From: Candidatus Dormiibacterota bacterium
Lineage (GTDB): Bacteria; Chloroflexota; Dormibacteria; Aeolococcales; Aeolococcaceae
Assembly (NCBI GenBank): GCA_003153505.1
Contig: PLZA01000044.1
Coordinates: forward strand, 1-64,000
Length of the DNA stretch: 64,000 nt
Direction of reading: 5' to 3'
Below are positions 63,293-64,000 of the stretch, one piece after another. The translations under genes were made by a program, and so were the position numbers. The notes under the pieces are model-generated. The model saw only the letters and a list, made by a program, of their open reading frames with translations. It was not told the DNA's origin and did not search any database. Positions within the stretch are counted from its first letter, which is position 1; each line of letters begins with the position of its first letter.

Positions 63293-64000
63293 CTAGCCGC
63301 CGAGCCGGACGCCGGCGCCCGCGAGCTGGGCCGTGGTGGGCTCGGCGCAGCAGAACCAGGGCTCGCTGAGCCGAGGCCGAGCGTGGCGCTCGGGCGGGAG
63401 TGTGGCGCCGGCATCGGGCCAGCGCATTCCCGCGCCGCTTGTCATCTGGGCGGTCAGCCGGCGGATGGCGGCGTGGGTCGACCTCGGCGCCACCCCGGCA
63501 TCGGCGTCTGCCGCTACCAGTGCGGCAATCTGTGCCTGGAGGCGGTCCATCCGCGGGTCAGGATGCTGCCAGAGATGGCTGAAACCTTCGGGATCGTAGC
63601 CGTGCACATGCTCGCGCATCTCAGGCAGGGCGAGCAGCAGTGATCCGGGAGGCACCAGGAGGCGGATGCTCAGCTGCACCGGGTCGACGCTGTCGATGAG
63701 GTCGTTGGTGGCGATCATGTCGAGCAGATCGATCTGATCGCGGAGCGTGCTCCAGGGCGTGAACGGCAGGAGCGAGGGTCGCAGCTCGACCCCGAGTGAG
63801 CGGCAGATGCGCAGGGCGGCGAGAACGTCATCGGCCGTGTGTCCCTTGTCGAGGAGTTCGAGCACCCGCGCACTCGTCGACTCCACAGCTGAGACGATGA
63901 AGAGCAGGCCGAGCTCTCGGAGCTCGGCGATCACCCCGGCGTGCTCGAGGATGTGCTCCACCTTGGTGGTGACGTCGAAGGTGAGCTCGGGGCAGCGCTC
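63293..64000 (-). CDS. CCAEP-tail radical SAM protein, C-terminal part
   Basis: The visible 235 residues are the end of a larger radical SAM protein whose start, including the CxxxCxxC motif, lies past the window edge; the frame is open through position 64000. Visible features are a barrel segment LLFIVSAVESTSARVLELLD, then KGHTADDVLAALRICRSLGV, and a C-terminus SEPWFCCAEPTTAQL. The CCAEP tail is the signature of the CUAEP/CCAEP radical SAM (seleno)protein family, in which the second residue is sometimes selenocysteine. Here both are cysteines. It likely modifies an unknown substrate and is transcribed with the DUF169 gene. Confidence 0.8.
   Translation of the reverse strand, partial: ERCPELTFDVTTKVEHILEHAGVIAELRELGLLFIVSAVESTSARVLELLDKGHTADDVLAALRICRSLGVELRPSLLPFTPWSTLRDQIDLLDMIATNDLIDSVDPVQLSIRLLVPPGSLLLALPEMREHVHGYDPEGFSHLWQHPDPRMDRLQAQIAALVAADADAGVAPRSTHAAIRRLTAQMTSGAGMRWPDAGATLPPERHARPRLSEPWFCCAEPTTAQLAGAGVRLGG

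Overview
The window is high-GC DNA with frequent GTG starts, dense gene packing on both strands, and many genes that have a TAnnnT-type -10 hexamer only 6-9 nt before the start codon, as in leaderless transcription. Gene content mixes actinobacterial-style stress genes (tandem universal stress protein, HAD-GH65 fusion, eRF1-like protein) with families common in soil Chloroflexota and Candidatus Dormibacterota. I would place it in an uncultured soil member of one of these Terrabacteria phyla; the exact phylum is inference. No rRNA, complete tRNA, CRISPR array, phage module or transposase gene was seen.

Layout. 1-6300: small metabolic and regulatory genes (ABM-like protein, patatin, MerR regulator with a divergent SnoaL-like target and a textbook MerR operator, a PAS-GGDEF-EAL protein with a dead GGDEF site, an XRE regulator with an operator over its own start). 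6300-8700: mostly non-coding or decayed DNA plus one lipoprotein. 8700-18430: a stress or dormancy-type block (tandem USP, HAD-GH65, GT4 glycosyltransferase, eRF1-like baeRF protein, thiamine-binding protein, small membrane proteins, DoxX). It resembles sets under DosR in mycobacteria, has GAC/GTC palindromes in its promoters, and is interrupted by a truncated tRNA-Ser 3' end with its terminator and a glycosyltransferase remnant. 18550-28500: single-gene enzymes and regulators (FAD oxidoreductase with divergent MarR regulator, alpha/beta hydrolase, isoprenylcysteine methyltransferase-like protein, LuxR-type ATPase regulator, DUF4386 protein plus quinone reductase).

28600-32335 (minus strand): an extracytosolic flavin/electron-transfer operon: b-type cytochrome-like membrane protein, ferric-reductase/NOX-like flavocytochrome, FMN-binding protein, and ApbE flavin transferase. 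32600-43300: methyltransferase, cellulose-synthase-like GT2 with a (PT)n tail, two secreted beta-rich proteins that share a promoter element, a Cj0069-type ATP-grasp protein, and a strip of decaying genes (frameshifted truncated haemoglobin, ECF sigma factor with internal deletion, two remnants of the alpha/beta hydrolase 3' end).

43560-48700: five-gene operon encoding an iron-type ABC importer (binding protein, double-domain permease, ATPase) plus a COG4280-like membrane protein and a small membrane protein; the last four genes overlap by 4 nt. 48720-62500: a putative cyclic-nucleotide island: an MFS transporter fused to a cNMP-binding domain, a divergent MBL-fold hydrolase, and three tandem ~1200-residue paralogues each with twin zinc ribbons, a complete class III adenylate cyclase domain, a STAND-type ATPase and TPR-like repeats. 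The right end has a DUF169 protein and the C-terminal part of a CCAEP-tail radical SAM protein that runs off the window.
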